Source of the DNA: Christensenella sp. UBA4651
GTDB taxonomy: Bacteria > Bacillota > Clostridia > Christensenellales > UBA1242
DNA: 21,757 nucleotides
NCBI GenBank assembly: GCA_002405615.1
Contig: DHMD01000061.1
Span: 4,541-26,297 of the forward strand
Direction: 5' to 3'
In this document: positions 1 to 5,871 of the stretch, in pieces
How the letters are laid out: each line of letters begins with the position of its first letter
How positions within the stretch are numbered: the stretch's first letter is position 1
Notes under the pieces: model-generated
Told to the model about the DNA's origin: nothing
Database searches by the model: none
The model's input: only the letters and a program-made list of their open reading frames with translations
Made by a program: the position numbers and the translations under genes

Positions 1-1
1 C

Positions 2-1030
2 AGCAAGAGTAAGAAATCACCAAACAAAGTGTCAATAGATTTCCAAAAATTCAACATAAATTTGTCAAACAACACTCAAAATTTGTGTGAAACCAACTAC
101 CTTGCAATGAGCAAGTTGAATAATTTGGATTTGACTGGTTGGACTTACAAAACGCCAACAGGTACTATCCAAAGTGCTACAAATTTAGTCGCAAATCAAC
201 TCAATTTGGTCAGCAGCACTCTCAATCCAAATTCTACGCAAACTATTTTAGACAAAATTGTTGCTACACAAAACTTTGCCGCAAGTGATATTTTGGTAAG
301 CACAGGATACGATATAGCGCTAAACTTGTGTGGTGGGGAAGTCGCATTTATGAACGGCAAAATGATAAAACTTGAAACCAAAATGGCGACCGCAAACACG
401 ACTTACAAGGCGTTTGTTTGCCAAAAAAATTCTGACGGAACACTCGACCTCGACAAGATTACTCAATTGAACTGCTATCAAGCGGGCAATGAGTTGATTA
501 TCGAAACAAACAAATTTGGTTCTATCGTGTTGCTCGCTATGAACCCTAGTTCTGTTGTTACCAAAGACCGTACGATTTTGGTAAAGAATATAAACGGCAA
601 CGGTACTATCACTGCAAAAATCAATGGAGTAATAAAAACCGACATCATCTCGCTAAAACTTGACGAGAGCGTGATTTTGGAATTTACTCCAAACATAGAT
701 TATAAATTCGTTTCTTGTCAACTTAACGGCAAACTACTCACAGTAGAAGATAACAAAGCTATTATTTCTTTTAACGACACTTATGCAAATAACATTTTGG
801 ATGTTTGCTTTGTTGCTAGCCGTGTAGCTAATTACGAGGCAACTGTTGGGCTAAACAATTTGCAGAGCGAGTACTTGAATCATCAATTTGCCGAGGCTGG
901 AACTAATGTAGGGCTTTGGGTCTGTGTTGGTATCTGTTGCCTTGCTATGCTTGTGTTACTAATTGTTTGGATAGCTGTAGTTGCTCGAAATAAAAAACGA
1001 GAAAAAATTGCCCGTGAGTTGGGTATATAA
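2..1030 (+). CDS. Surface protein with C-terminal membrane anchor (3' part only)
   Basis: The frame is open to the left edge: nine sense codons precede the first possible start (GTG at 29), so this is most likely the end of a longer gene. About 342 residues are visible. Most are Asn/Thr/Ser-rich and beta-strand-like. Around residues 195-245 of the visible part, a stretch beginning NGNGTITAKING and ending near YKFVSCQLNGK resembles the repeat pattern of divergent InlB-type (B-repeat) surface modules. The end is a single membrane helix (VGLWVCVGICCLAMLVLLIV) followed by a basic tail (RNKKREKIAREL). I infer an exported protein held by a C-terminal transmembrane anchor, with the bulk outside the cell; no LPXTG motif is seen. 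It converges on the DUF378 gene. The specific function is not recognised. Confidence 0.75.
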   Translation, partial: SKSKKSPNKVSIDFQKFNINLSNNTQNLCETNYLAMSKLNNLDLTGWTYKTPTGTIQSATNLVANQLNLVSSTLNPNSTQTILDKIVATQNFAASDILVSTGYDIALNLCGGEVAFMNGKMIKLETKMATANTTYKAFVCQKNSDGTLDLDKITQLNCYQAGNELIIETNKFGSIVLLAMNPSSVVTKDRTILVKNINGNGTITAKINGVIKTDIISLKLDESVILEFTPNIDYKFVSCQLNGKLLTVEDNKAIISFNDTYANNILDVCFVASRVANYEATVGLNNLQSEYLNHQFAEAGTNVGLWVCVGICCLAMLVLLIVWIAVVARNKKREKIARELGI

Positions 1031-1053
1031 AAGTAAAAAGTCAAATAAAAAAC

Positions 1054-1099
1054 AAGCCAAAAGTTTTGACTTGTTGGAGTTATTTGGCTTTTTCTTTTT
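1054..1099. terminator. Terminator between convergent genes
   Basis: AAGCCAAA (1054-1061) pairs perfectly with TTTGGCTT (1083-1090) and is followed by a run of T on the plus strand. It lies between two convergent genes and its right arm overlaps the last codons of the minus-strand DUF378 gene. The 21-base loop is long, and an alternative smaller hairpin (ACAAG with CTTGT) sits inside it. Confidence 0.5.
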
Positions 1100-1421
1100 G
1101 CTTTTTGTCATCAATTTTGGTTGTTTCGGCCTTTTTATCATCATTTTTCTGCTCTTTTTCGGTATTTTGAGAATTTTTTGAGGCATTATCTGCGTTCTTT
1201 TTGTTAGGCAATTCCTTGGGTTCGTAAATTTTGCCCTTTTGGATAGGTAACGCAATCAAACTGCAAACGGTTGCTAGTCCAATAATCATATAGAGAAAAC
1301 GGCTAACAAAATTCGCTTGGCTACCGAAAATTCCCGCAATCAAGTCAAACTGAAATAGCCCAATACATAGCCAGTTTATTCCGCCGACACAAACTATCAA
1401 AAATGAAATTAAACTAAACAT
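1080..1421 (-). CDS. DUF378 family small membrane protein with charged tail
   Basis: The frame can be read from 1499, but I place the start at ATG 1419-1421, because AAAGGAG lies just upstream on the minus strand and the family homology begins there. This gives 113 residues. Residues 1-60 carry the DUF378 pattern: a first hydrophobic helix, then VGGINWLCIGLFQFDLIAGIFG, then a second helix (SRFLYMIIGLATVCSLIA). This matches the family's GGLNWGLVGLFNFDLVA signature. The family consists of short two-helix membrane proteins of unknown function that are common in Bacillota. Residues from about 68 to the end form a low-complexity Lys/Glu/Asp/Asn tail, which is longer and more charged than in typical members. 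The gene converges on the surface-protein fragment and seems to be transcribed alone. Confidence 0.85.
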   Translation of the reverse strand: MFSLISFLIVCVGGINWLCIGLFQFDLIAGIFGSQANFVSRFLYMIIGLATVCSLIALPIQKGKIYEPKELPNKKNADNASKNSQNTEKEQKNDDKKAETTKIDDKKQKEKAK

Positions 1422-1566
1422 AGCAACTCCTTTGCTTATATTTTTATCCAAATTAACCGTTTTATGCGTATTTTGGTTGAATTTTTGAATATTTGTCAAA
1501 AGTACAAAAATTTACAAAATCATACTAATCAAGACAAAAAGGGAGTTTTTTGGATATTGTGATTAA

Positions 1567-1595
1567 TTGCAAAATTCTGTCGATAGACTTATACT
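1567..1595 (+). promoter_or_regulatory. Sigma-A-like promoter of spo0A with Spo0A-box-like core
   Basis: TTGCAA (1567-1572), a 17-base spacer and TATACT (1590-1595) form a good vegetative promoter 73 bases before the spo0A start. The spacer contains TGTCGAT (1578-1584), one base from the Spo0A-box core TGTCGAA, which suggests autoregulation. A weak hairpin (GCG-A-AGAA with TTCTCGC, 1612-1631) lies in the leader. Confidence 0.6.
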
Positions 1596-1667
1596 TTTTA
1601 TACAAATAAGGGCGAAGAAATAACTTCTCGCATTATTTTGATAAAAAATAGTTTTTAGGAGAGATTT

Positions 1668-2462
1668 ATGCAAACAATTAAATTAGCAATCATTGACGAC
1701 AGTCAGCAAACAAAGGATATAGTGAACGAGAATTTTTCAAACGATTCAAATTTTGAAGTTGTGTATTTTGACGGAAATGGTGCAACGGCATATGACCAAA
1801 TTTTGAGAACAGAACCTGACGTGGTTTTACTCGACTTGGTTTTGCCAAACAAAGATGGACTTGCGGTACTAGGCGAACTCAAAGCCCTAGAAAACGCTCC
1901 CAAAGTTGTGGTAACAACCGCCCTAACAAATCAAAATTTTGTGCAAAAAGCAGTTGCACTAGGGGCTAGCGACTATATAGTCAAGCCTTATGAAGTGAGC
2001 GTGCTAAAAGACCGAATCAGAGCCGCTGTCGAGGTTGAAGCCGAGATTACTAATTCCGCTCAAAATGAAGTAGACAAAATCTTGGGTGGTAGGGCAAAAG
2101 ATGTGAGAAAAAATCATAATTTGGAGGAGAAAATCAGCAACATTTTTATCACTGTTGGGATTCCAGCCCACATTAAAGGCTACCAATTTTTGCGTGAGGC
2201 TATCAAAATGGCGATTGATGAACCCGAAATCGTGAACAGCATTACCAAAAAATTGTACCCCAATATTGCTGCGAAGTTTGACACAAGCGCTAGCAAGGTT
2301 GAGCGTGCAATTCGCCACGCAATCGAGGTCGCTTGGAACAGGGGAAAAATCGAAAATATCAATGATGTTTTTGGGCTAAAAGTCTATGACAGTAACGAAA
2401 AACCAACTAACGGAGAATTTATAGCTCTGGTCGCTGACAAAATGATTATCGAAGGTTGTTAA
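1668..2462 (+). CDS. spo0A: Sporulation master response regulator Spo0A
   Basis: This 264-aa protein has the full Spo0A architecture. An N-terminal receiver domain (about 1-125) has the acidic pocket D10/D11, the phospho-acceptor D56 in LLDLVLP, T84 and K106 in VKPYE. After a short linker comes the Spo0A-type DNA-binding domain (about 145-264), with the near-invariant family stretches PAHIKGYQFLREAI, KVERAIRHAIEVAWNRG and KPTNGEFIALVADK. The length matches the family. In known sporulators Spo0A~P switches cells from growth to sporulation by binding TGTCGAA boxes; here this role is inferred from homology. The start is ATG 1668 with AGGAGAG at 1657-1663. The gene has its own promoter and lacks the usual recN/spoIVB neighbours, so it stands alone. 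Whether a full sporulation gene set exists cannot be told from this window. Confidence 0.97.
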   Translation: MQTIKLAIIDDSQQTKDIVNENFSNDSNFEVVYFDGNGATAYDQILRTEPDVVLLDLVLPNKDGLAVLGELKALENAPKVVVTTALTNQNFVQKAVALGASDYIVKPYEVSVLKDRIRAAVEVEAEITNSAQNEVDKILGGRAKDVRKNHNLEEKISNIFITVGIPAHIKGYQFLREAIKMAIDEPEIVNSITKKLYPNIAAKFDTSASKVERAIRHAIEVAWNRGKIENINDVFGLKVYDSNEKPTNGEFIALVADKMIIEGC

Positions 2463-2491
2463 AAAAATTTGGAAAAAGTATGCAAAAATAG

Positions 2492-2520
2492 TTTACTTTT
2501 TGGAAATAACTCTATATAAT
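2492..2520 (+). promoter_or_regulatory. Strong sigma-A-like promoter
   Basis: TTTACT (2492-2497), a 17-base spacer and a perfect TATAAT (2515-2520) lie upstream of the acidic zinc-ribbon gene. The predicted transcript begins near 2527, immediately before a GNRA-capped hairpin. Confidence 0.7.
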
Positions 2521-2528
2521 AGTACCAA

Positions 2529-2544
2529 ATTTGCGAAAGCAAAT
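2529..2544 (+). promoter_or_regulatory. 5'-terminal mRNA hairpin with GAAA tetraloop
   Basis: ATTTGC (2529-2534) pairs perfectly with GCAAAT (2539-2544) around a GAAA loop. It lies within a couple of bases of the predicted transcription start. 5'-terminal stem-loops are known to stabilise bacterial mRNAs, so that role is plausible here. It also argues against any translation start at 2531. Confidence 0.5.
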
Positions 2545-2569
2545 AAAGTATGATTTTAGGAGATTAATT

Positions 2570-3187
2570 TTGGAAACAGGTAACAAATTTATTCGCTGCC
2601 CTCGCTGCGAGCTTAATTATATTAATAAAGATGACAAGTATTGCAGCGTTTGCAAAAAAGAAATGGAAGCGGCCTTTTCAGATGACAAGGACTTGGATTT
2701 AGATATGGCGTTCGACCTTGACATCTGCCCAATTTGTAAAACTAATTACATAAACGAAGACGAAGTTATGTGTGAGTCTTGCAGAAAGGAGCAAGAGCAA
2801 GACAAGAAAATTTGTGATGATGATGACGATATGGATTCAAGTGCCAAGTGGAATAGCGATGATGACGACACAGACCTCGAGCCAGAGGACGATGGCTTGG
2901 GCGAAATGGTCAACGCTATTGATGTGGACGGAGAGACCACAGGCTTGGAGGGGTTAGATGACCTCGATATAGGTATTCCGCTAGACGAAGATGTTGATTT
3001 TAGTGATGAGTTGGACGAAGAAGACGAAGATGACGAAGACGAGGACGAGGAGTACAAGGACGACTTTGAGGACGACTTTAACTACGATGACGAAGATTTT
3101 GATGACGAAGACGATGAAGACGAAGATGATGATTATGATGATGATGACGATGACGACTTTGATGATGATGACGATTATGACAAATAA
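2570..3187 (+). CDS. Tandem zinc-ribbon protein with very acidic C-terminal tail
   Basis: The frame opens at 2531, but I choose TTG 2570 because AGGAGA (2558-2563) sits six bases before it, while the earlier start lies inside a hairpin. This gives 205 residues. The N-terminal quarter holds two similar zinc-ribbon halves. The first has CPRC and CSVC, the second CPIC and CESC; each pair is separated by about 11 residues with a shared NYIN-D/E core, so they look like an internal duplication. From about residue 85 the protein is almost entirely Asp and Glu, and the final 60 residues are nearly pure acid with a few Tyr/Phe. The acidic tail recalls that of RNA polymerase delta (RpoE), but the delta N-terminal domain is absent. 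The family is not recognised. A nucleic-acid-mimic or RNA-polymerase-associated role is only a guess. The gene has its own promoter and terminator. Confidence 0.75.
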   Translation: METGNKFIRCPRCELNYINKDDKYCSVCKKEMEAAFSDDKDLDLDMAFDLDICPICKTNYINEDEVMCESCRKEQEQDKKICDDDDDMDSSAKWNSDDDDTDLEPEDDGLGEMVNAIDVDGETTGLEGLDDLDIGIPLDEDVDFSDELDEEDEDDEDEDEEYKDDFEDDFNYDDEDFDDEDDEDEDDDYDDDDDDDFDDDDDYDK

Positions 3188-3226
3188 TCCTATAAAATGA
3201 CGAAATTTGTGTTAATTCCTTTTTAG

Positions 3227-3257
3227 AGAAGTCTATTTGTAGGCTTCTTTTTCTATT
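3227..3257 (+). terminator. Rho-independent terminator
   Basis: AGAAGTCTA (3227-3235) and TAGGCTTCT (3240-3248) form a 9-bp stem with one G-U pair and a TTTG loop, followed by TTTTTC. It lies 40 bases after the acidic zinc-ribbon gene. Confidence 0.85.
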
Positions 3258-3345
3258 TTTGCTTGTTGTTATGACCTTTTTGAGCATTTTGGACTAAATA
3301 ACATAGAAAAAACTGCAAGAAATTGCAAAAAATATAAAAAAACAT

Positions 3346-3375
3346 TTGACTAGAAATGTCGAAAAAGGGTAAAAT
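3346..3375 (+). promoter_or_regulatory. Probable promoter with a TGTCGAA Spo0A-box core
   Basis: TTGACT (3346-3351) and TAAAAT (3370-3375) are 18 bases apart; TATAAT at 3375-3380 is an alternative -10 but too far from this -35. The spacer contains TGTCGAA (3357-3363), an exact match to the Spo0A-box core. The next gene starts at 3410. Control by Spo0A is inferred. Confidence 0.5.
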
Positions 3376-3409
3376 ATAATATAAATAAAACCTAGGAGGG
3401 GATTATAAT

Positions 3410-5068
3410 ATGGAGAAAAAGCGCAAATTGCCCAATAAAATACTGTTGATTAGTACGATTGCTGCTGTAATGCTTTCATTATGCTCATTTTTAACTGTCT
3501 ATTTTGCAGTCTTTTATCACACTCCTAGCATTGAGGCGTTTAGCTCAAATCACAAGAGTTACAAGCAAGTAGGGGAGCTTCTCAAAGACCCGACAACAGC
3601 AACAGGCGACCAGCCTTTTAATTCTAGTATTACTACACTAATTAATATGATTTCGGGCTCTGCTGGTGATGCCACAACTCAACTCGCTAGCCTCAAAACT
3701 ACCGCAGCCTCAACTCCGATAACCGCTCAAACTTTGCGTGCAAAAAACTATAACAAGGCAGGCAACCAAAGTCTTGTAGTTCGATTGGGAGGGCTAGACT
3801 GGATAGTTACATATGTTTCTACAAATACAGCGGGTAATCTTATAGCAACACTTTGGTTGAGCGACAATCATCAGGAGGCTTGGGAAGGAAAGGACGGCAG
3901 TATTGGCAAATACTACGGCTTTGTGAATGGCGGCTTGTATAGCGACTGGTCATCAAACTGGGGGGCAAACGACCCGTCTTTCAAATATCCTAGCAATATG
4001 TACGGCACAAGTTATATCCGTACTGAAACTCTAAATAACCCAAACAACCGCACTTATGTTGCTAGTGGTGGTGCGTCTACATTAACCAATTCTACCGCTC
4101 AAGCGACCTCGTTGGCTGCACACCCATTTACTCTTTACACTGTTTCTAGTTTTGGCTTGACCAAATATCTATCGACCCCAGACCAAATGTCTTGGATAAA
4201 TAATATACAGGACAAGAGTTTGAGGGGATATGCCGATGCAAAAGACTACAACTTAAATAATGAATCATTAGCGACAACGGGTGGCACATTTTATTCAGGT
4301 TGTGATTATACGGGGAAAGACGGCTACACAAACTGGGGCAAAGACTATCTTTGGTTACCTAGTGCAGTTGAGATTGGTAGGACGGATAGTGCAAATGGAC
4401 TTTGGAAAACAAATATAGCAGAGCGTACGAGCTATGACGGCACTACCGAAAAATTAGCTACATCAGTGAATTACTCGAGCAAAGATTCTGCGAATGTGTA
4501 TGTAGGTATGTGGACACGTTCGGCAAACTACAACTATTCAACTGGTTGTGTCCACAACAAAGAAACTGGGAACGGCGGTGGAGTTGCCCGTATAGAGCTT
4601 GCAAGTGCTGTGCGTCCTGCGATGTTGTTAAACCTTGATGAGGCGTTAGCACATTCCGATTCTCCCGCTGAATTTAATATCACTGTAACAAATTTGAACG
4701 ATTCAAACAATGAGTATCTGGATGGTAATGGCGACTCATACAGTTCTGCTTTTGAATCAAACAAATCGAAACTGACTGTTCAATTCTTTACCACCAGTGG
4801 CGATTTTGTAACATCAGTCAACATTTCAACTTCCACCGATAGCACCAGAGATTTTGGAGCGAAACTCACGAGGGGTACAATGTACCAAGTCCGTATTATT
4901 GCTCCAACCTATATGCGCTACACCGTCAAGCACTATGTCGATACACAAAACGATATCTATAATAGTTTTTCGACCAGCACTTTTATGGCGGTATGCAATG
5001 GCAAGCAGGGAGTTGAGATAGAAGTGGTGGGGTTGCAAGATAACTCTTGGCTCACATTTTACAAATAA
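3410..5068 (+). CDS. Exported protein with DUF6273-like C-terminal part
   Basis: This 552-aa protein starts at ATG 3410 behind AGGAGG (3394-3399). Residues 1-40 are a basic stretch (MEKKRKLPNK) followed by a long hydrophobic helix, either a signal peptide or an uncleaved anchor. Residues of about 120-420 contain a hydrophobic opener (VRLGGLDWIVTYV), aromatic- and Gly-rich segments, then DYLWLPSAVEIG, MWTRSANY and ASAVRPAMLLNL. The order 'LPS...W.RS...VRPA..LNL' is the pattern I associate with DUF6273, a domain common in exported proteins of gut Clostridia. The last 130 residues look like an Ig-like or beta-sandwich region. I infer an extracellular or surface role; no catalytic motif is visible. 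It appears monocistronic, with a Spo0A-box core in its promoter region. Confidence 0.75.
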   Translation: MEKKRKLPNKILLISTIAAVMLSLCSFLTVYFAVFYHTPSIEAFSSNHKSYKQVGELLKDPTTATGDQPFNSSITTLINMISGSAGDATTQLASLKTTAASTPITAQTLRAKNYNKAGNQSLVVRLGGLDWIVTYVSTNTAGNLIATLWLSDNHQEAWEGKDGSIGKYYGFVNGGLYSDWSSNWGANDPSFKYPSNMYGTSYIRTETLNNPNNRTYVASGGASTLTNSTAQATSLAAHPFTLYTVSSFGLTKYLSTPDQMSWINNIQDKSLRGYADAKDYNLNNESLATTGGTFYSGCDYTGKDGYTNWGKDYLWLPSAVEIGRTDSANGLWKTNIAERTSYDGTTEKLATSVNYSSKDSANVYVGMWTRSANYNYSTGCVHNKETGNGGGVARIELASAVRPAMLLNLDEALAHSDSPAEFNITVTNLNDSNNEYLDGNGDSYSSAFESNKSKLTVQFFTTSGDFVTSVNISTSTDSTRDFGAKLTRGTMYQVRIIAPTYMRYTVKHYVDTQNDIYNSFSTSTFMAVCNGKQGVEIEVVGLQDNSWLTFYK

Positions 5069-5081
5069 AAAACTACACAAC

Positions 5082-5225
5082 TCGGCGTCCCTGCAAAAAA
5101 TCCTAGACAGTTACATAGGTCTACTATGCGCCTGCCTATGATTTTTCTTGCTCCTAGATTTGTTTGTTTTTTATTTGTAAAATATCCTTTTGTTGTGTGT
5201 GGTTATTCGAGCCAATCGGCGTCCC
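5082..5225. repeat. Repeat-like hairpin element bounded by direct repeats
   Basis: The gap 5069-5426 holds no gene. TCGGCGTCCC occurs twice as an exact direct repeat (5082-5091 and 5216-5225). Just inside the left copy is a nested palindrome: GCAAAAAATC (5093-5102) faces GATTTTTCTTGC (5140-5151), and CATAGG (5114-5119) faces CCTATG (5135-5140). The hairpin is itself flanked by TCCTAGA (5101-5107 and 5152-5158). The inner hairpin followed by ATTTTTCTT could also terminate the upstream gene. The rest of the gap (5226-5360) shows no structure that I recognise. Confidence 0.4.
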
Positions 5226-5365
5226 GAGCCTTAATAAATTAATTGTTCTCTTTCTTGTCTTCCTGAGCCCGCCCTCGCAGAGTTGTATTCGAAGGAAATG
5301 TGAGCGTAGCGAACCCCAATAAATAGCAATGACAAAAGGAAAAAACTAAATAACTTGACGAAACA

Positions 5366-5399
5366 AAGAGAGTGTTAGCAATTTTGCTAACACTCTCTT
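5366..5399 (-). terminator. Terminator of tRNA-Leu
   Basis: A perfect 15-bp inverted repeat (5366-5380 with 5385-5399, loop ATTT) is followed on the minus strand by a T-rich stretch (TTTGTTT). It lies 28 bases beyond the tRNA-Leu 3' end. Confidence 0.85.
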
Positions 5400-5426
5400 A
5401 ACCATTAGGCTCTCTGAGCTGTAAAC

Positions 5427-5515
5427 TGGTGCGGTAAAGAAGACTCGAACTTCCACGGCCTTTATAAGCCACAAGATCCTTAGTCTTGCGCGTCTGCCAA
5501 TTCCGCCATTACCGC
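5427..5515 (-). tRNA. tRNA-Leu, anticodon AAG, CCA encoded
   Basis: The minus strand folds as a class II tRNA. The acceptor stem is GCGGTAA with TTACCGC, discriminator A, and an encoded CCA. The D stem is GCG/CGC with the typical AATTGGCAGA loop. The anticodon stem is CAAGA/TCTTG around the loop CTAAGGA, the long variable arm is typical of tRNA-Leu, and the T arm carries TTCGAGT. With C32 and T33 fixed, bases 34-36 read AAG, which pairs with CTT. The unmodified wobble base A34 is unusual for bacterial tRNA-Leu; TadA deamination to inosine would allow CTT, CTC and CTA to be read. Confidence is high that this is tRNA-Leu and good for the anticodon. Confidence 0.95.
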
Positions 5516-5549
5516 AAACTATGCGTATATCGTCCCAAAAAGCAACACT

Positions 5550-5555
5550 ATTATA
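5550..5555 (-). promoter_or_regulatory. Extended -10 promoter of tRNA-Leu
   Basis: On the minus strand TGC-TATAAT lies 34 bases before the tRNA 5' end. The -35 region is weak (TTTATT at 17-base spacing), so this looks like an extended -10 promoter. Confidence 0.55.
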
Positions 5556-5636
5556 GCACACTTCTTGCAATAAATAAAGTATTTTTACACAATTTTTTTC
5601 AAAATTTTATAAAAAAATTTTTTTACAATTTTGGTA

Positions 5637-5666
5637 TTGACAAAAGCCTTTGTTTTGTGATATAGT
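5637..5666 (+). promoter_or_regulatory. Strong promoter of the ferredoxin/ppx-like operon
   Basis: A perfect TTGACA (5637-5642), an 18-base spacer and TATAGT (5661-5666) with the extended TGA element just before it. The start codon of the ferredoxin is 29 bases downstream. Confidence 0.75.
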
Positions 5667-5694
5667 CTACAAAAATAAATAGGAGATAACATAA

Positions 5695-5868
5695 ATGATA
5701 GATAAAAATGTATGTTTGGGTTGCGGTGCTTGTGCTAGCATGTGCCCAGTTGGCGCAATTAGTTTTGACGCTAATGGTAAGGCTGAGATAAACAAGGATA
5801 TTTGTATCAAATGCAAAACCTGTGAAGGTGTTTGTCCTGTTTCTGCTATAACTATTAAAGAGGATTAG
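5695..5868 (+). CDS. 2[4Fe-4S] ferredoxin, 57 aa
   Basis: This short gene encodes a clostridial-type ferredoxin. It has two complete cluster-binding motifs, CLGCGACASMCPVGAI and CIKCKTCEGVCPVSAI, each with the C-x2-C-x2-C-x3-C-P spacing, separated by about 23 residues. The length (57 aa) is normal for the family. The start is ATG 5695, with AGGAGA at 5681-5686. Such proteins are soluble cytoplasmic one-electron carriers in anaerobic metabolism. Only three bases separate the stop from the TTG start of the degenerate ppx-like gene, so the two are almost certainly co-transcribed and perhaps translationally coupled. The pairing has no obvious metabolic explanation, and ferredoxins are often housekeeping genes lodged in unrelated operons. 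Confidence 0.93.
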   Translation: MIDKNVCLGCGACASMCPVGAISFDANGKAEINKDICIKCKTCEGVCPVSAITIKED

Positions 5869-5871
5869 AAA

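Noticed and set aside
981..1181. 66-aa plus-strand ORF over the end of the DUF378 gene
   Set aside because: It is the complement of the Lys-rich tail, giving Phe/Leu runs; no ribosome binding site and it overlaps the terminator.
1420..1500. Promoter for the DUF378 gene on the minus strand
   Set aside because: A TTGACA is present near 1494-1499 but no -10 lies at a workable distance.
2746..3057. 103-aa minus-strand ORF rich in Ser
   Set aside because: It is the reverse complement of the GAT/GAC/GAA repeats of the acidic protein; poly-Ser is a by-product of the codon pattern.
2990..3187. GAC/GAT/GAA simple repeats as a microsatellite or CRISPR-like array
   Set aside because: The units are irregular and stay in frame as Asp/Glu codons; there are no spacers or conserved repeats.
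5346..5570. 74-aa minus-strand ORF
   Set aside because: It spans the tRNA-Leu and its terminator; it is a reading-frame artefact.
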